Origin: Solea solea
Lineage: Eukaryota > Chordata > Actinopteri > Pleuronectiformes > Soleidae
Assembly: GCF_958295425.1 (NCBI RefSeq)
Contig: NC_081151.1
Span: forward strand, 23,237,299 to 23,301,298
Reading direction: 5' to 3'
Length of the DNA stretch: 64,000 nucleotides
In this document: positions 63,580 through 64,000 of the stretch, one piece after another
How positions within the stretch are numbered: position 1 is the first letter of the stretch
Layout of the letters: each line of letters starts with the position of its first letter
Program-made: the position numbers and the translations under genes
The notes under the pieces: generated by a model
What the model was told of the DNA's origin: nothing
What the model saw: only the letters and a program-made list of their open reading frames with translations
Database searches by the model: none

Positions 63580-64000
63580 CTGTTTTTCCTCGAGTTCCTG
63601 CTGTGGGCGCGCCGCCAAAAAAGACCTGAACTGCTGCTCATACAAAGTCACACAGAGTGGGTCTCCACACATCACATGACCTTATCATAGAGATCTCAGA
63701 GCACAACCACGACAAAGACGTGCAAACGGATACCTCATCACCTGTTCTGAGTGCAGTTACCGTTACTGCTCTCACTGCTGTTACTATTAGAGTGACTGAG
63801 CTTCACAGACAAACAGGAAGCAGGCTCTCCACGGCCTCTGAAAATTACCGTCTCTGAGATTAACAGCGGTTAATGCTTAAAGCAGAGCAGCTCTGACGTA
63901 CACACACACTTTAACGATGAGGTTTTATTCCCGTGAATTACACAGTTACAGAAGAGGCGAAGCAGGTCCTCATCCACACTCACACATCCAAGACAAATGG

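Larger units (their letters stand above)
59756..64000. other. Upstream of the ppp2r5e start-codon exon
   Basis: It contains the second family F repeat copy, AT-rich DNA and a full-length family A element. The 5' noncoding exon of ppp2r5e is not recognised, nor any other exon. 60420-63140 shows only scattered family B fragments (62310-62460, 62705-62760). Confidence 0.7.

Overview
This window is nuclear DNA from a vertebrate, almost certainly a teleost fish. The genes have vertebrate exon-intron structure, the proteins are close to mammalian orthologues, and the introns are short and full of microsatellites and dispersed repeats that I recognise from fish genomes. The species cannot be named from the sequence alone, although the repeat profile suggests a percomorph. 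There are no bacterial-type genes, operons, CRISPR arrays, rRNA genes or tRNA genes that I can support.

Two protein-coding genes are present, both on the minus strand. On the right is ppp2r5e, the B56-epsilon regulatory subunit of protein phosphatase 2A. Its whole coding sequence is here in 13 coding exons (59748 down to 37152). The exons join with GT-AG boundaries and consistent phases into 467 codons plus a stop, the human length. Its 5'-noncoding first exon and main promoter are not identified and probably lie beyond 64000. On the left is the 5' half of kcnh5 (EAG2 voltage-gated potassium channel): coding exons 1 to 6 (29641 down to 1447), giving residues 1-314, from the initiator methionine through the PAS domain to S3. 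The rest of the channel lies beyond position 1.

Layout, left to right: 1-1446 start of kcnh5 intron 6; 1447-29641 kcnh5 exons 6 to 1 with repeat-rich introns, including a 21-bp minisatellite at 12.5-13.25 kb, a 41-42-bp minisatellite at 16.1-17.1 kb and a 3.5-kb array of a 20-bp unit at 24.65-28.13 kb; 29642-37151 the intergenic interval, with a CpG-rich kcnh5 promoter region, long polypurine tracts and a possible ppp2r5e 3' UTR; 37152-44016 twelve ppp2r5e exons in a compact cluster; 44017-59591 a 15.6-kb intron holding a 482-bp AT-rich near-palindrome and a CpG-rich, promoter-like block near 53 kb; 59592-59755 the start-codon exon; 59756-64000 upstream noncoding sequence with repeats.

The two genes are neighbours in the same orientation in human (14q23), so this is conserved linkage. 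Human RHOJ and GPHB5, which lie between them, were not found here. The products act separately: kcnh5 encodes a neuronal membrane channel and ppp2r5e a soluble phosphatase targeting subunit. I found no previously undescribed multi-gene system. The most interesting signals are a decayed copy of the end of kcnh5 exon 3 that still has splice-like borders, a transposon-derived minisatellite, sense-strand GU or CA repeats next to several splice sites, the large palindrome, and a candidate internal promoter in ppp2r5e.
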